From Pseudomonas sp. PDM15 (GTDB lineage Bacteria; Pseudomonadota; Gammaproteobacteria; Pseudomonadales; Pseudomonadaceae), in assembly GCF_014851565.1 (NCBI RefSeq), contig NZ_JACVAA010000004.1:310001-374000 (forward strand): DNA of 64,000 nt. The letters are read 5' to 3'. The notes below the pieces were generated by a model. It was not told the origin of the DNA and made no database searches. It saw only the letters and a list, made by a program, of their open reading frames with translations. A program made the position numbers and the translations under genes. The stretch's first letter is position 1; each line of letters opens with the position of its first letter. Below are positions 8,756 to 18,881 of the stretch, in pieces.

Positions 8756-8854
8756 GAAGCACCTCGGTGGAGCATGCAAAGAGGTCTTCTGACACTAGCA
8801 GAGACCCCATGGCTACGCCCCGCTGCTGGGTTGGCGGGACGGTGGATGGGTCAA

Positions 8855-8882
8855 TTTATATCCGATAAAAATCGACTTTAAA
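8855..8882 (-). promoter_or_regulatory. Candidate aguB promoter with operator in the spacer
   Basis: Read on the minus strand, TTTAAA (8882-8877) and TATAAA (8860-8855) are separated by 16 bases. The spacer is almost filled by the palindrome CCGAT-AAAA-ATCGA (plus strand 8862-8875), a layout typical of direct repression by TetR-family proteins. Confidence 0.5.
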
Positions 8883-9028
8883 AGAAAAACAACCGATCTC
8901 TATCGGAAATTTCCCAAGCTTTGCGGATAAATATTTGGCTTAGAAAGCGCAGCCAAAGCCTGAAAGGCAGGGTGATTGCCCGCCGCAGGAGGAAATGAGC
9001 AGGCGAGAGTTGGCCGATGGATATCGGC
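8862..9028. promoter_or_regulatory. Three CCGAT-N4-ATCGG palindromes, proposed AguR operators
   Basis: Copies at 8862-8875 (CCGATAAAAATCGA), 8893-8906 (CCGATCTCTATCGG) and 9013-9028 (GCCGATGGATATCGGC, 6-bp arms). The first two have centres 31 bp apart, three helical turns. The third ends one base before the aguR stop codon. All have the same 4-base spacer. AguR as the binder is inference from position. Confidence 0.55.
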
Positions 9029-9670
9029 TTATGACAGGGGCTTTTCGCGCTTGGGTAGGGCAGGCGGCAGGTACAGGGCCAGGTAGGCATCGAACACGCG
9101 CATGCCTTCCTCGGCCATGCGCGGGGTGATCTCGCCGTGCAGCTGCATGGCGCGGGCGTAGACCCGGTCGCCCAGCTCCATGGCCAGGGCGAACACGTCG
9201 ATGTCGCTGGGCAATTGCGGCAGCGGGAAGTGGCGGTCGAACACCGCCTGCATCAGGCGACCGAGTTCCAAGTCGTGCTGGCGGTCCGCCTGGATCACTT
9301 CGGCCAGGCCGTGCTGGGCCAGGATCAGCTGGCGTGCGGCGCTGTCGCCGGCGTAGATCGCCAGCATGCGCTCCTCGATGACACGCGACAGGTCGCGCCA
9401 GTCGTGCAGCGAGGCGTGCTCAACCGGCTGCAGCAGGCAGTCGCGAAAGGCCGCGTGGATGTCGGCGGTCAGTGCCTCGAGCAGCGCCGGCACGCTGGCG
9501 AAGAAGTGATACACCGAGGAGGGCGGGATGTCCGCGCGCTCGGCCACCGCATAGATGGTCAGGCCGGCGAAGCCCTGGCTGCTGAGCAGGTCGCGCGCCG
9601 CCCCGAGGATCAGGTCGATGCGCGCCTGGCTGCTGGCGCGGGGCTTGCGGGGGCTTGCGGTGCGGGTCAT
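9029..9670 (-). CDS. aguR: TetR-family repressor of the agu operon
   Basis: 213 residues. The N-terminal TetR DNA-binding domain (about 14-65) shows ILGAARDLLSSQGFAGLTIYAVAERADIPPSSVYHFF; the C-terminal ligand domain is poorly conserved, as usual. In P. aeruginosa AguR controls aguBA in response to agmatine and N-carbamoylputrescine, and it sits in the same place here, upstream of aguB on the same strand. Start ATG at 9670 follows CAGGAGACCGGC; the frame is open further upstream, but the homologous N terminus begins here. A 9-bp-arm inverted repeat overlaps its ribosome site (9679-9718). Confidence 0.92.
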   Translation of the reverse strand: MTRTASPRKPRASSQARIDLILGAARDLLSSQGFAGLTIYAVAERADIPPSSVYHFFASVPALLEALTADIHAAFRDCLLQPVEHASLHDWRDLSRVIEERMLAIYAGDSAARQLILAQHGLAEVIQADRQHDLELGRLMQAVFDRHFPLPQLPSDIDVFALAMELGDRVYARAMQLHGEITPRMAEEGMRVFDAYLALYLPPALPKREKPLS

Positions 9671-9678
9671 GCCGGTCT

Positions 9679-9718
9679 CCTGTCCGTGGCAGGCGCTATT
9701 GGACGCCAGACGGACAGG
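9679..9718. promoter_or_regulatory. Inverted repeat at the aguR start
   Basis: CCTGTCCGT (9679-9687) and ACGGACAGG (9710-9718) are perfect 9-bp arms, centres 31 bp apart. They lie in the 94-base gap between the binding-protein gene and aguR and overlap the aguR Shine-Dalgarno sequence. This could be an mRNA hairpin or a two-site operator. Confidence 0.4.
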
Positions 9719-9764
9719 TGAGGCAAGCCGCTCCAAGGGAGGGGCCGAGCTGGTGACCCGGCGC

Positions 9765-10820
9765 TCAGCTGCCGTCGCGGAAGCGGTTCCACACTTCGTC
9801 GCGCGGTGCCTTGAGCTTGTCCGGCAGCGGCACCAGGGCGAACAGGCGGCTCTTGGCGGCTTCCAGGTCGCGGTTCAGCTGCTCGCGCAGGTCCGGCTCG
9901 AGGAACTCGCGGGCGGCGACGTTGGCGCTGGGGTACAGCGTTTCGCTGGTGATCTGCGCGGCCACCTGCGGTTGCATCAGGTAGTCGATGAACTGGTGCG
10001 CCAGGTCGGCGCGACGCGCGCTGGCCGGGATCACCAGGCTGTCGATGAACAGGGTGGAGCCTTCGTCCGGCACCACGAACTGCACCGGCTGGCCGGCATC
10101 GCTGGCGCCCAGGGCGTCGCCGACCCAGGCCACGGCCATGCACAGCCTGCCCTGGTTGAGGTCCTCGATGTAGCGCTCGCTGTTCACGTAGCGCAGGTTC
10201 GGTCGCAGGTTCTGCAAGGCTTCGCCGGCGCGGCGGATGCGCCCCGGCGAGCTGTTGGAGAAGCTGCGGCCCTGGTAGCTCAGCAGGCTGTAGAGCAGCT
10301 CGTCCGGGGCATCCAGCACGCTGATGCCGCAGCTGGCCAGCCTGGCGCTCTGCGCCGGGTCGAACAGCAGACTCCAGCTGTGCGGCAGCGGGCCGCCGAA
10401 GGCCGCTTCGGCTTGCGGCGTGTTGATCGCCAGGCCGACGGCGCCCCATAGGTACGGGCTGGCGTAGCGGTTCTGCGGGTCGACGGCGGCCAGCTTGCTC
10501 AGCAGCTGCTTGTCCAGGTGCTTGCGGTTGGGCAGGCGGCTCATGTCCAGCGGCTGCAGCTTGCCGGCGGCGATCAGCGCCGGCAGCTCGTCATGCGAGG
10601 GCACGGCGACATCGATGCTCTCGCCACTGGCCAGCACCTTGTCCAGTTCCTCGTCGGTACTGAAGGTGTGGTACTCGACGGCGATGCCGGTGGCCTTGGT
10701 GAAGTCCTCCAGCACCTGCGGGGCGATGTAGTCGTTCCAGTTGTAGACCCGGATGCTGTCGGCGGCGGCCGCCAGTCCGGGAGCGAGGGCCAGCAGCAGC
10801 GGAGCAAGAACGCGAAACAT
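9765..10820 (-). CDS. Periplasmic polyamine-binding protein (PotF/SpuD family), orphan
   Basis: 351 residues with a signal peptide (1-21, cleavage near AAA-ADS). Mature start IRVYNWNDYIAPQVLEDF matches the PotD/PotF ligand-binding motif. At the position that separates putrescine-type SpuD from spermidine-type SpuE it has Phe (STLFIDSL), so a putrescine- or agmatine-like ligand is possible. It has no permease or ATPase beside it and may feed the SpuFGH importer or act as a sensor. RBS AAGGAGGTCGTC precedes ATG 10820; the longer upstream frame lacks a ribosome site. It is 94 bases upstream of aguR on the same strand. The PAO1 counterpart, from memory, is PA0295. Confidence 0.9.
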   Translation of the reverse strand: MFRVLAPLLLALAPGLAAAADSIRVYNWNDYIAPQVLEDFTKATGIAVEYHTFSTDEELDKVLASGESIDVAVPSHDELPALIAAGKLQPLDMSRLPNRKHLDKQLLSKLAAVDPQNRYASPYLWGAVGLAINTPQAEAAFGGPLPHSWSLLFDPAQSARLASCGISVLDAPDELLYSLLSYQGRSFSNSSPGRIRRAGEALQNLRPNLRYVNSERYIEDLNQGRLCMAVAWVGDALGASDAGQPVQFVVPDEGSTLFIDSLVIPASARRADLAHQFIDYLMQPQVAAQITSETLYPSANVAAREFLEPDLREQLNRDLEAAKSRLFALVPLPDKLKAPRDEVWNRFRDGS

Positions 10821-10902
10821 GACGACCTCCTTGGCGAATGATGGGCAAGGCTTCGCCAATCCGCGCGCCGGGGCGGGCGGGCAGGCAGAACCGGGGCAGT
10901 AG

Positions 10903-10932
10903 AAAAAACAACGCCGGCACTGGGGCCGGCGT
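10903..10932 (-). terminator. Rho-independent terminator after spuI
   Basis: On the minus strand ACGCCGGC, loop CCCAGT, GCCGGCGT, followed by TGTTTTTTCT. It sits 12 bases after the spuI stop. Confidence 0.85.
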
Positions 10933-10943
10933 CGGGTGTTGCG

Positions 10944-12323
10944 TCAAACGGTATGCAGGTACCAGTTGTATTCGAGGTCGGAGATGGTGGTCTCGAACTC
11001 CTGCAGCTCGGCTTCCTTGCACGCGACGAAGATGTCGATGTAGTCCGGGCTGATGTACTTGTTCAGTACTTCGCTGTCGTCCAGCTCGCGCAGGGCATCG
11101 CGCAGGTTGTTCGGCAGGCTCTGCTCCAGCTGCTCGTACGAGTTGCCCTCGATCGGCTCGCCCGGCTCGACCTTATTGGTCAGGCCGTGGTGAATACCGG
11201 CGAGGATCGCCGACATCATCAGGTACGGGTTGGCATCGGCGCCGGCCACGCGGTGCTCGATGCGCACGGCATCGGCGCTGCCGGTCGGCACGCGGACGGC
11301 CACGGTGCGGTTGTCCAGGCCCCAGCTCGGCGCATTGGGAACATAGAACTGCGCGCCGAAGCGGCGGTACGAGTTGACGTTGGGGCAAAGGAAGGCCATG
11401 GACGCCGGCATGGTCTCCAGGACACCGCCGATCGCATGGCGCAGTGCGGCGTTCTCCTGGGGATCATCGCTGGTGAAGATGTTCTTGCCGGTGGTCTTGT
11501 CGAGCAGCGAGATGTGCACGTGCAGGCCGTTGCCCGCCTGGCCCGGGTAGGGCTTGGCCATGAAGGTGGTGTCCATCTCATGGTCGTAGGCGATGTTCTT
11601 GATCAGGCGCTTGAGCAGCAGCGCATGGTCGCAGGCCTTGATCGCGTCTTCGACGTGGTGCAGGTTGACCTCGAACTGCGCCGGGGCGCTTTCCTTGACG
11701 ATGGCGTCGGCCGGGATGCCCTGTTCCTTGGCGGCTTCGAGCATGTCCTGCAGGCAGTCGACGTACTCGTCGAGGTCGTCGATCAGGTACACCTGGGTGG
11801 AGATCGGACGCTTGCCTGACAGCGGCGAGCGCGGCGGCTGCGGACGGCCGTTCACGTTCTCCTGGTCGATCAGGTAGAACTCCAGCTCGAAGGCGGCGCA
11901 GATGCGCAGGTTCATCTCGTCGAACTTGCTCACGATCTGCCGCAGCACTTCGCGCGGGTCGGCGAAGAACGGCTTGCCGTCCAGTTCGTGCATGGTCATC
12001 AGCAGCTGTGCGGTCGGGCGTTTTTGCCAAGGCTCGTTGCACAGGGTATTGGCGATGGGGAAGCAGATGCGGTCGGCGTCGCCGATGTCCAGGCCGAGGC
12101 CGGTGCTTTCGACAGTGGAGCCGTTGATATCAAGGGCGAACAGCGAAGCGGGCAGGTTGATGCCCTTTTCATACACCTTGTGCAGGCTGTTCCTTTCGAT
12201 GCGCTTGCCGCGCACCACCCCATTCATATCTGCAATTAGAAGGTCAACGAACTGGACCTCAGGATGTTCCTTAAGGAACGCGTTCGCCTCGTTGAGCTGA
12301 ACGGCACGCGGGGGTACCGACAT
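10944..12323 (-). CDS. spuI: Gamma-glutamylpolyamine synthetase
   Basis: ATP-dependent ligase of the glutamine-synthetase fold that attaches glutamate to putrescine or other polyamines, the entry step of the glutamylation route. 459 residues. Visible GlnA marks: LIADMNGVVRGKRI near the N terminus, ELEFYLIDQENVNG (metal/ATP region), KPYPGQAGNGLHVHISL (central catalytic loop), and VPNAPSWGLDNRTVAVRVP with EHRVAGADANPYL near the end. Related to spuB at 13442 but on the other strand. Transcribed divergently from spuA; the shared 278-base gap holds the putative polyamine-responsive operator. Confidence 0.95.
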   Translation of the reverse strand: MSVPPRAVQLNEANAFLKEHPEVQFVDLLIADMNGVVRGKRIERNSLHKVYEKGINLPASLFALDINGSTVESTGLGLDIGDADRICFPIANTLCNEPWQKRPTAQLLMTMHELDGKPFFADPREVLRQIVSKFDEMNLRICAAFELEFYLIDQENVNGRPQPPRSPLSGKRPISTQVYLIDDLDEYVDCLQDMLEAAKEQGIPADAIVKESAPAQFEVNLHHVEDAIKACDHALLLKRLIKNIAYDHEMDTTFMAKPYPGQAGNGLHVHISLLDKTTGKNIFTSDDPQENAALRHAIGGVLETMPASMAFLCPNVNSYRRFGAQFYVPNAPSWGLDNRTVAVRVPTGSADAVRIEHRVAGADANPYLMMSAILAGIHHGLTNKVEPGEPIEGNSYEQLEQSLPNNLRDALRELDDSEVLNKYISPDYIDIFVACKEAELQEFETTISDLEYNWYLHTV

Positions 12324-12339
12324 GATGCAACACCTTTTT

Positions 12340-12381
12340 TGTTAAAAATTTCAATCATGTAATTGTGCAGCTGTGAGTCAA
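12340..12381 (-). promoter_or_regulatory. Candidate spuI promoter and operator half-site
   Basis: Minus strand: TTGACT (12381-12376), 16 bases, CATGAT (12359-12354). Just downstream, TGAAATTTTTAACA (12353-12340) matches 11 of 14 bases of the arm of the large repeat in front of spuA, so the same regulator may bind here. Confidence 0.45.
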
Positions 12382-12511
12382 TCTCAAACACCCAGGGCTG
12401 TCAATAGCGGGCCATTTTGCCCTGAAACGGGGCTCGATGGCCAGTTTTGGGGCGCTCCAGGGTTTTTCGACCCGCCGGTCAGCCTTGTGCGGCCTGCTGC
12501 TCAGTTGCCTG

Positions 12512-12552
12512 TGTTCAATTTTTTACAGCCCTATTGTGTAAAAAATTGAACA
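12512..12552. promoter_or_regulatory. Perfect 16-bp-arm inverted repeat over the spuA promoter
   Basis: TGTTCAATTTTTTACA (12512-12527), a 9-base spacer, then the exact reverse complement TGTAAAAAATTGAACA (12537-12552). It ends 49 bases before the spuA ATG. In P. aeruginosa the spu genes are repressed by the PuuR-like regulator PauR; assigning this site to PauR is inference. Confidence 0.6.
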
Positions 12553-12562
12553 AGGCTAATCT
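12534..12562 (+). promoter_or_regulatory. Candidate spuA promoter
   Basis: TTGTGT (12534-12539), a 17-base spacer, TAATCT (12557-12562), 39 bases before the spuA ATG. The right arm of the inverted repeat covers the -35 edge and most of the spacer, so a bound repressor would block polymerase. Confidence 0.5.
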
Positions 12563-12601
12563 CGGCCTCAACCTAACAACAGCAATAAAACAAGGTGTCC
12601 C

Positions 12602-13354
12602 ATGTTGCGCCTGCCGTTGATCGGCGTCACCGCCTGCACCAAGCAGGTCGGACTTCACCCCAACCACATCGTCGGCGACAAATATGTCCGCGCGGTGGCG
12701 GTCGGAGCGGAGGGTCTGCCTCTGGTGATCCCCGCCCTGGGCGAACTGATCGATCAACCCACTCTACTGGCCAGCATCGACGGCCTGCTGTTCACCGGTT
12801 CGCCGTCCAATGTCGAACCTCATCATTATAGTGGCCCGGCCAGTGCGCCAGGCACAGCCCACGATATCGCTCGCGACGCCACTACGCTGCCGCTGATCCG
12901 CCAGGCCATCGCTGCCGGCATTCCGGTGCTGGGCATCTGTCGCGGCTTCCAGGAAATGAACGTGGCCTTTGGCGGCAGCCTGCACCAGCGCGTGCAGGAA
13001 GTGGCCGGGCTGATGGACCACCGCGAGCCGGCCGACGAGCCGGTCGAGGTGCAATATGCCCCCCGTCACACCGTGCGTGTGCAAGCGGGTGGGGTGCTCG
13101 CCGGCCTCGGCTTGCCGGACGAGATCAGTGTCAATTCCATTCATGGCCAGGGCGTTCAGCGTCTGGCGCCGGGCCTTCGCGTAGAAGCACTGGCGCCTGA
13201 CGGGTTGATCGAAGCCTTCTCCGTCGAAGGTGCGCCAAGCTTCGCTCTCGGTGTGCAGTGGCACCCGGAGTGGCAAGTACGATCCAACCCGAATTATCTC
13301 GCCATCTTCCAGGCCTTTGGTGAGGCTTGCAGGAAGAGGGCGGGACAACGCTGA
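12602..13354 (+). CDS. spuA: Class I glutamine-amidotransferase hydrolase, gamma-glutamyl-GABA hydrolase type
   Basis: 250 residues, PuuD-like. It removes the glutamyl group from gamma-glutamyl-aminobutyrate (or a related glutamylated intermediate) to yield GABA and glutamate in the cytoplasm. The class I triad is present: Cys113 in GICRGFQEMN, His221 and Glu223 in VQWHPEW. LFTGSPSNVEPHHY (about 64-77) is typical of this subfamily. RBS AAGGTG lies before the ATG. First gene of the rightward spuABCDEFGH cluster, with spuB 87 bases downstream. Confidence 0.93.
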   Translation: MLRLPLIGVTACTKQVGLHPNHIVGDKYVRAVAVGAEGLPLVIPALGELIDQPTLLASIDGLLFTGSPSNVEPHHYSGPASAPGTAHDIARDATTLPLIRQAIAAGIPVLGICRGFQEMNVAFGGSLHQRVQEVAGLMDHREPADEPVEVQYAPRHTVRVQAGGVLAGLGLPDEISVNSIHGQGVQRLAPGLRVEALAPDGLIEAFSVEGAPSFALGVQWHPEWQVRSNPNYLAIFQAFGEACRKRAGQR

Positions 13355-13441
13355 GTAGGTGAGCAACCGGTCGGTGAAACTCGGAGGTTTCGCTAGGCTT
13401 TAACCGGTCCGCAGTAGCCGCTCTACAACCCTGAGGTCTCT

Positions 13442-14800
13442 ATGAGTACCAAGCTAGACCAGCTCACCAGCTGGCTGAAAGAACGCAAAATCACCGAAGT
13501 TGAATGCTTGATCAGCGATCTTACCGGCATTGCACGCGGTAAGATCTCGCCGACCAACAAGTTCCTCGACGAGAAGGGCATGCGCCTCCCCGAGAGTGTG
13601 CTGCTGCAGACCGTGACCGGCGACTACGTCGAGGACGACATCTATTACGAGCTGCTCGACGAGGCGGACATCGACATGTTCTGCCGTCCGGACGAGAACG
13701 CCGTGTTCCTCGTGCCCTGGGCCATCGAGCCTACTGCGATGGTGATCCACGACACCTTCGACAAGCAGGGCAACCCGATCGAGCTGTCGCCACGCAACAT
13801 CCTCAAGAACATCCTTAAGCTCTACGCCGACAAGGGCTGGAAGCCGATCGTCGCGCCGGAGATGGAGTTCTACCTGACCAAGCGCAACAGCGACCCGGAC
13901 TTCCCGCTGGTAGCGCCGATGGGCCGCTCCGGGCGCCCGGAAGTCGGTCGCCAGTCGTTCTCCATCGACGCGGCCAACGAATTCGACCCGCTGTTCGAAG
14001 ACGTCTACGACTGGTGCGAGCTGCAGGAGCTGGACCTCGACACGCTGATCCACGAAGACGGTCCGGCGCAGATGGAAATCAACTTCCGTCACGGCGACGC
14101 CCTGCACCTGGCCGACCAGATCACCGTGTTCAAACGCACCATGCGCGAGGCCGCGCTGAAGCATGACGTGGCGGCCACCTTCATGGCCAAGCCGATCACC
14201 GATCAGCCGGGCAGCGCCATGCACATCCACCAGAGCGTGGTGGACATCAAGACCGGCAAGAACCTGTTCTCCAACGACGACGGCAGCATGAGCGAGCTAT
14301 TCATGCACCACATCGGCGGCCTGCAGAAGTACATCCCCGAGGTGCTGCCGCTGTTCGCGCCGAACGTCAACTCGTTCCGCCGCTTCCTGCCCGATACCTC
14401 GGCGCCGGTGAACGTGGAATGGGGCGAGGAGAACCGCACTGTGGGCCTGCGCGTGCCGGAAGCCGGCCCGCAGAACCGCCGCGTGGAAAACCGCTTGGCC
14501 GGTGCCGACGCCAACCCCTACCTGGTGCTGGCGGCCTCGCTGCTGTGCGGCTACATCGGCATGGTCGAGGGCCTCAAGCCCAGCGCACCGGTCAAGGGGC
14601 GTGGCTACGAGCGGCGCAACCTGCGTCTGCCGGTGACCATCGAAAGCGCGCTGGAGCGCATGGAGGCCTGCAAGGCCGCCGAGAAATACCTGGGCGAGAA
14701 GTTCGTCCGCGGCTATGTCGCGGTGAAGCGCGCCGAGCACGAAAACTTTAAGCGGGTGATCAGCTCCTGGGAACGCGAGTTCCTGCTGCTCTCCGTCTGA
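13442..14800 (+). CDS. spuB: Gamma-glutamylpolyamine synthetase
   Basis: 452 residues, glutamine-synthetase fold, paralogue of spuI. Marks in order: CLISDLTGIARGKISP, EMEFYLTKRNSDPD, MAKPITDQPGSAMHIHQSV, ENRTVGLRVP and ENRLAGADANPYL. It glutamylates polyamines or their amino-aldehyde products before SpuC and dehydrogenases act. The ATG follows GAGGTCTCT. spuC begins 61 bases later. Having both spuI and spuB suggests division of labour by substrate, as known for the multiple glutamylpolyamine synthetases of P. aeruginosa. Confidence 0.93.
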   Translation: MSTKLDQLTSWLKERKITEVECLISDLTGIARGKISPTNKFLDEKGMRLPESVLLQTVTGDYVEDDIYYELLDEADIDMFCRPDENAVFLVPWAIEPTAMVIHDTFDKQGNPIELSPRNILKNILKLYADKGWKPIVAPEMEFYLTKRNSDPDFPLVAPMGRSGRPEVGRQSFSIDAANEFDPLFEDVYDWCELQELDLDTLIHEDGPAQMEINFRHGDALHLADQITVFKRTMREAALKHDVAATFMAKPITDQPGSAMHIHQSVVDIKTGKNLFSNDDGSMSELFMHHIGGLQKYIPEVLPLFAPNVNSFRRFLPDTSAPVNVEWGEENRTVGLRVPEAGPQNRRVENRLAGADANPYLVLAASLLCGYIGMVEGLKPSAPVKGRGYERRNLRLPVTIESALERMEACKAAEKYLGEKFVRGYVAVKRAEHENFKRVISSWEREFLLLSV

Positions 14801-14861
14801 TGGGGAAGGGCGTCGGGTATCCGCCCGGCGCCCCGACCGGATGCGTAATCTGAGGTGAAGA

Positions 14862-16235
14862 ATGACTAACCAAGCGAACAACCCGAAAACCCGCGAGTGG
14901 CAGGCCATGAGCCGTGAGCACCACCTTGCGCCGTTCAGCGACTATCAGCAGCTGCACGAGAAGGGCCCGCGCATCATCACCAAGGCCGACGGTGTCTACC
15001 TGTGGGACAGCGAAGGCAACAAGATTCTCGACGGCATGGCCGGTCTCTGGTGCGTCGCCGTCGGTTACGGCCGCGAAGAGCTGGTCGAGGCTGCTGCCGC
15101 GCAGATGCGCGAGCTGCCTTTCTATAACACCTTCTTCCAGACCGCCCACCCGCCGGCGCTGGAGTTCGCCAAGGCCATCGCCGATGTGGCGCCGGCTGGC
15201 ATGAATCACGTGTTCTTCACCGGCTCCGGCTCGGAAGGCAACGACACCATGCTGCGCATGGTCCGCCACTACTGGGCGAGCAAGGGCCAGCCGAGCAAGA
15301 AGGTGATCATCAGCCGACACAACGGCTACCACGGCTCCACCGTGGCCGGCGCCAGCCTGGGCGGCATGAAGTACATGCACGAGCAAGGCGACCTGCCGAT
15401 CCCCGGCATCGTGCATATCCCGCAGCCGTACTGGTTCGGCGAAGGCGGCGACATGAGCCCGGAAGAGTTCGGTCTCTGGGCCGCCGACCAGCTGGAGAAG
15501 AAGATTCTCGAAGTCGGCGAAGATAACGTCGCGGCCTTCATTGCCGAACCGATCCAGGGCGCGGGCGGCGTGATCATTCCGCCGGACAGCTACTGGCCGC
15601 GCGTCCGCGAGATCCTCGCCAAGTACGACATTCTATTTGTCGCCGACGAAGTGATCTGCGGTTTCGGCCGTACCGGCGAGTGGTTCGCCAGCGAGTTCTA
15701 CGGCAACAAGCCGGACCTGATCACCATCGCCAAGGGCATGACCAGCGGCTACGTGCCCATGGGTGGCCTGATCGTCAGCGACAAGGTGTACCAGGTGATC
15801 AACGCCGGCGGTGACTTCAACCACGGCTTCACCTACTCCGGGCACCCGGTGGCCGCCGCCGTCGGCCTGGCCAATCTGCGCATTCTCAAGGAAGAGAAGA
15901 TTATCGAGCGGGTGCAGAGCGAAACGGCACCCTATTTGCAGAAGCGTTTGCGTGAGCTGGCGGATCATCCGCTGGTGGGCGAAGTCCGCGGTGTGGGCAT
16001 GCTCGGCGCTATTGAACTGGCGAAGAACAAGCAGACCCGCGAGCGTTTCCCGAGCGAGATGGGCGTCGGCATGATCTGCCGCGGCCATTGCTTCGAGAAC
16101 GGGCTGATCATGCGCGCCGTTGGCGACACCATGATCATCGCGCCACCGCTGGTGATCAGTAAAAGCGAGATCGACGAGCTGGTCGAAAAGGCACGCAAGT
16201 GTCTCGATCTGACCGCCCGGGCAGTGCTGGTGTAA
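14862..16235 (+). CDS. spuC: Putrescine/polyamine:pyruvate aminotransferase
   Basis: Class III PLP-dependent transaminase, 457 residues, that moves the amino group of putrescine, cadaverine or spermidine to pyruvate. PLP lysine Lys291 in [30 protein letters not shown] (about 261-272) supplies the cofactor-ring Asp; [11 protein letters not shown] binds the phosphate. RBS GAGGTGAAGA lies before the ATG. Within the spu cluster, between spuB and the importer genes. Confidence 0.96.
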   Translation: MTNQANNPKTREWQAMSREHHLAPFSDYQQLHEKGPRIITKADGVYLWDSEGNKILDGMAGLWCVAVGYGREELVEAAAAQMRELPFYNTFFQTAHPPALEFAKAIADVAPAGMNHVFFTGSGSEGNDTMLRMVRHYWASKGQPSKKVIISRHNGYHGSTVAGASLGGMKYMHEQGDLPIPGIVHIPQPYWFGEGGDMSPEEFGLWAADQLEKKILEVGEDNVAAFIAEPIQGAGGVIIPPDSYWPRVREILAKYDILFVADEVICGFGRTGEWFASEFYGNKPDLITIAKGMTSGYVPMGGLIVSDKVYQVINAGGDFNHGFTYSGHPVAAAVGLANLRILKEEKIIERVQSETAPYLQKRLRELADHPLVGEVRGVGMLGAIELAKNKQTRERFPSEMGVGMICRGHCFENGLIMRAVGDTMIIAPPLVISKSEIDELVEKARKCLDLTARAVLV

Positions 16236-17456
<1,221 letters not shown>

Positions 17457-17472
17457 GCCAAACAGCGACACC

Positions 17473-17496
17473 CTCCGGCGGGTGCTCCCGCCGGAG
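17473..17496 (+). other. Strong mRNA hairpin after spuD
   Basis: CTCCGGCGGG (17473-17482), loop TGCT, CCCGCCGGAG (17487-17496): a perfect 10-bp GC stem with no following U run. More likely an RNA-stabilising or processing element that lets spuD exceed its downstream genes than a full terminator. Confidence 0.6.
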
Positions 17497-17514
17497 CCAC
17501 CGCCAGGAGGTCCC

Positions 17515-17601
17515 ATGACCCACCTCGACTACCGTTACACACGAGCCCCACACAGCTCCGTGCGCGGGCGGCTGGGCGAACGGCATGGGCGTCAGGGATA
17601 G
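17515..17601 (+). CDS. Possible 28-residue small ORF between spuD and spuE
   Basis: ATG preceded by AGGAGGT four bases off the usual core, the strongest-looking ribosome site in the gap. The frame encodes a basic, His/Arg-rich peptide beginning MTHLDYRYTRAPHSS and ends at TAG 17599. The spuE GTG lies 70 bases further. No homologue recalled. It could be a leader peptide or a chance frame. Confidence 0.3.
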   Translation: MTHLDYRYTRAPHSSVRGRLGERHGRQG

Positions 17602-17668
17602 GACAGCCAGATTTTCCACCACCCCAGGACGCATTGCGGCCTGCAAGATCAACAAGAAAGAGGACTGA

Positions 17669-18766
<1,098 letters not shown>

Positions 18767-18783
18767 GCAGTATCAGCACTACA

Positions 18784-18813
18784 CCGTACGGCGGGCCGGG
18801 CCTGACCGTACGG
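18784..18813 (+). repeat. Paired CCGTACGG palindromes between spuE and spuF
   Basis: The self-complementary octamer CCGTACGG occurs at 18784-18791 and 18806-18813. The two copies can pair as a hairpin around a 14-base GC-rich loop in the 115-base gap before spuF. There is no U tract, so attenuation or RNA processing is more likely than termination. Confidence 0.45.
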
Positions 18814-18881
18814 GACCGCTGCGCCTGGCGCGGCAGATTATCGTTCGGGTCTCTGACCTTATTTTCCCGGGAGTTTTGGAA

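Noticed and set aside
9713..9905. Search for further AguR-type CCGAT-N4-ATCGG sites near the orphan binding protein
   Set aside because: None seen there by eye; the three copies are confined to 8862-9028.
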